Assembly: GCF_008704935.1 (NCBI RefSeq)
Contig: NZ_CP023692.1
Coordinates: 3,886,001 to 3,950,000 of the forward strand
Source: Streptomyces vinaceus
Lineage (GTDB): Bacteria > Actinomycetota > Actinomycetes > Streptomycetales > Streptomycetaceae
DNA length: 64,000 bases
Direction: 5' to 3'
Under the pieces are notes generated by a model. The model saw only the letters and a list, made by a program, of their open reading frames with translations, did not search any database and had not been told where the DNA came from. Below, piece by piece: positions 63,220 to 64,000 of the stretch. Numbering within the stretch: position 1 is the stretch's first letter; each line of letters begins with the position of its first letter. The translations under genes and the position numbers were made by a program.

Positions 63220-63360
63220 ATGACTCCTGATCGCTCTGTGACTGATCGTCACAGTGGGGTGACTGTCCGTTATGGGGCGGTCCATCGGCTTCCGCCGCTG
63301 ATGAACACCTCGGAGGGCAATTCCATCGGTTTGGCCGTCGAGGCTGGACGGATGGTGTAG
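63220..63360 (+). CDS. Possible 46-codon ORF in the bldC upstream region
   Basis: ATG at 63220 has GGGGGGT close upstream and gives MTPDRSVTDRHSGVTVRYGA, ending at TAG 63360. Codon use is weakly biased and a GTGAC/GTCAC palindrome lies inside it, so it may not be translated. Listed because it has a ribosome-site-like sequence. Confidence 0.2.
   Translation: MTPDRSVTDRHSGVTVRYGAVHRLPPLMNTSEGNSIGLAVEAGRMV
63236..63263. promoter_or_regulatory. GTGAC/GTCAC inverted repeat upstream of bldC (BldD-box-like)
   Basis: CTGTGACTGATCGTCACAG (63236-63254) has 7-bp arms and a 5-nt spacer. Another GTGAC (63259-63263) follows in direct orientation. TGAC...GTCA symmetry resembles BldD binding sites, and bldC belongs to the BldD regulon as I recall it for S. 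coelicolor. It lies about 240 bases before the bldC start. Confidence 0.5.
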
Positions 63361-63494
63361 TTGTAGTGCCGAGGACAAGCCGTTCGTCCTATAACCGACT
63401 CGGCCCGCGTATGTCCATTTCGGGCAACGCGGGCCAAGGTGCAGAATTTAGAGGAAAGAACCGAGATGGTTCGGTTCTCCCGAGGAGGCCGCTC

Positions 63495-63701
63495 ATGACC
63501 GCTCGCACCCCTGATGCCGAGCCGCTGCTGACCCCGGCTGAGGTTGCCACGATGTTCCGCGTGGACCCGAAGACGGTCACCCGCTGGGCCAAGGCTGGCA
63601 AGCTCACGTCCATCCGCACCCTGGGTGGACACCGCCGTTACCGCGAGGCCGAGGTTCGCGCTCTGCTCGCGGGAATTCCGCAGCAGCGCAGCGAGGCCTG
63701 A
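63495..63701 (+). CDS. bldC: Developmental regulator BldC
   Basis: A 68-residue MerR-like winged-helix protein without an effector domain: LLTPAEVATMFRVDPKTVTR, WAKAGKLTSIRTLGGHRRYR and a short C-terminus ending QRSEA. This is essentially the full-length BldC sequence as I know it. BldC binds head-to-tail on direct repeats and holds back entry into sporulation in Streptomyces. ATG with GAGGAGG upstream. A long upstream region (62995-63494) separates it from the previous gene. Confidence 0.97.
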   Translation: MTARTPDAEPLLTPAEVATMFRVDPKTVTRWAKAGKLTSIRTLGGHRRYREAEVRALLAGIPQQRSEA

Positions 63702-63806
63702 GGTCGCGCAAGCACCCCGCTTTACCGGGCTTGAATCGGGTCCCCCAATCCGATGAAACCCAAAGGCTTCACACGCCTGGACCTGCCCCAACAGGTTCTT
63801 GTCGTC

Positions 63807-63847
63807 AGATCGCGCTGGACTCCGCCGGGTCCAGCGCGATCTTTTTT
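63807..63847 (+). terminator. Strong intrinsic terminator downstream of bldC
   Basis: A 14-bp perfect stem (AGATCGCGCTGGAC and complement) around an 8-nt loop, followed by a run of six or seven T. It lies 105 bases after the stop; nothing else recognisable lies between. Confidence 0.93.
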
Positions 63848-63968
63848 ATGCCCGGGGAGGGGTGGGATCGGGCGCGCAAGGGGAGGTCGGCGGGTGGGTG
63901 CCATTGCACATATTAAATCGAGCACGCGTATGGGTGCGATAAATGTGCGAGTCTCAAAAACTCATGTG

Positions 63969-63992
63969 GTGACTCCCGTCACAGGCAGTGAC
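63969..63992. promoter_or_regulatory. GTGAC/GTCAC inverted repeat downstream of bldC
   Basis: GTGACTCCCGTCAC (63969-63982, 4-nt spacer) is followed by a direct GTGAC (63988-63992). This is the same arrangement as upstream of bldC. It lies in an AT-rich stretch (TTGCACATATTAAATCG) that probably holds the promoter of the next gene, which is outside the window. Confidence 0.5.
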
Positions 63993-64000
63993 CCTTGTGC

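Noticed and set aside
63085-63360. Longer 91-codon version of the frame upstream of bldC
   Set aside because: The first half has many rare codons and no ribosome site; only the short internal start is even possible.

Overview
This window is high-GC actinobacterial DNA, almost certainly from a Streptomyces chromosome close to the replication origin. The evidence is the strongly GC-biased third codon positions, the many GTG and TTG starts and ATGA overlaps, the sigF/sigN pair, an Lsr2-type protein, a valine dehydrogenase, and bldC at the right end. A perfect 16-bp parS-type palindrome lies inside a histidine kinase gene, and parS sites cluster around oriC in this genus. Gene order matches what I recall of the S. 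coelicolor SCO4009 to SCO4092 stretch, so most of this is conserved core. I see no prophage, IS element, integrase or CRISPR array.

Layout. 1-5.7 kb: a truncated PAS sensor, a subtilisin-inhibitor-like protein, tRNA-Ser(GCT), tRNA-Arg(ACG), then a PH-domain protein, an AsnC regulator and metabolic genes. 5.8-11.7 kb: an OmpR/HK pair (with parS) and two membrane glycosyltransferases. 11.8-15.9 kb: TetR, a MarR-DHA2 efflux operon and small envelope proteins. 16-18.4 kb: two SigF-type sigma factors. 18.6-18.8 kb: a candidate 6C-like small RNA. 19-23 kb: tRNA-Ser(CGA), tadA with its partner, a universal stress protein and upp. 23-28.4 kb: a LytR_C protein, a HerA-like ATPase, an orphan OpcA homologue, an HhH-GPD protein and a VOC protein. 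28.6-28.8 kb: an unassigned structured RNA candidate with two mutually exclusive stems. 29-36.1 kb: a molybdenum island (DUF1059, two-domain Mop protein, molybdopterin protein, xanthine-dehydrogenase-type operon, divergent PucR regulator, HTH-Mop regulator). 36-39 kb: a PadR pair, an ECF41-type sigma factor and tRNA-Ser(GGA). 39.1-41.6 kb: SRP RNA and dnaX. 41.6-60.2 kb: purine biosynthesis (purD, purC, purSQL, purF, purM) mixed with a degenerate M48-like protein, a two-component system between two near-identical tRNA-Gly(GCC) genes, an aberrant tRNA-Gly(TCC), lsrL, a META lipoprotein and a Tat-exported sulfatase. 60.3-64 kb: a DUF3073 protein, valine dehydrogenase, an unknown protein and bldC, with GTGAC/GTCAC inverted repeats on both sides of bldC.

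How the genes work together. The pur genes supply enzymes for the PRPP amidotransferase, GAR synthetase, FGAM synthetase, AIR synthetase and SAICAR synthetase steps. Upp salvages uracil, and the xdh-type operon with its PucR neighbour looks like purine catabolism, so the window holds both synthesis and breakdown. TadA modifies tRNA-Arg(ACG), which is also encoded here. Three development-linked regulators (sigF, lsrL, bldC) are present.

The strongest leads for something undescribed are the tRNA-Gly(TCC) at 49811-49882 and the structured RNA at 28622-28799. The tRNA has lost the G18/Psi55 signature in the manner of staphylococcal peptidoglycan tRNA-Gly.
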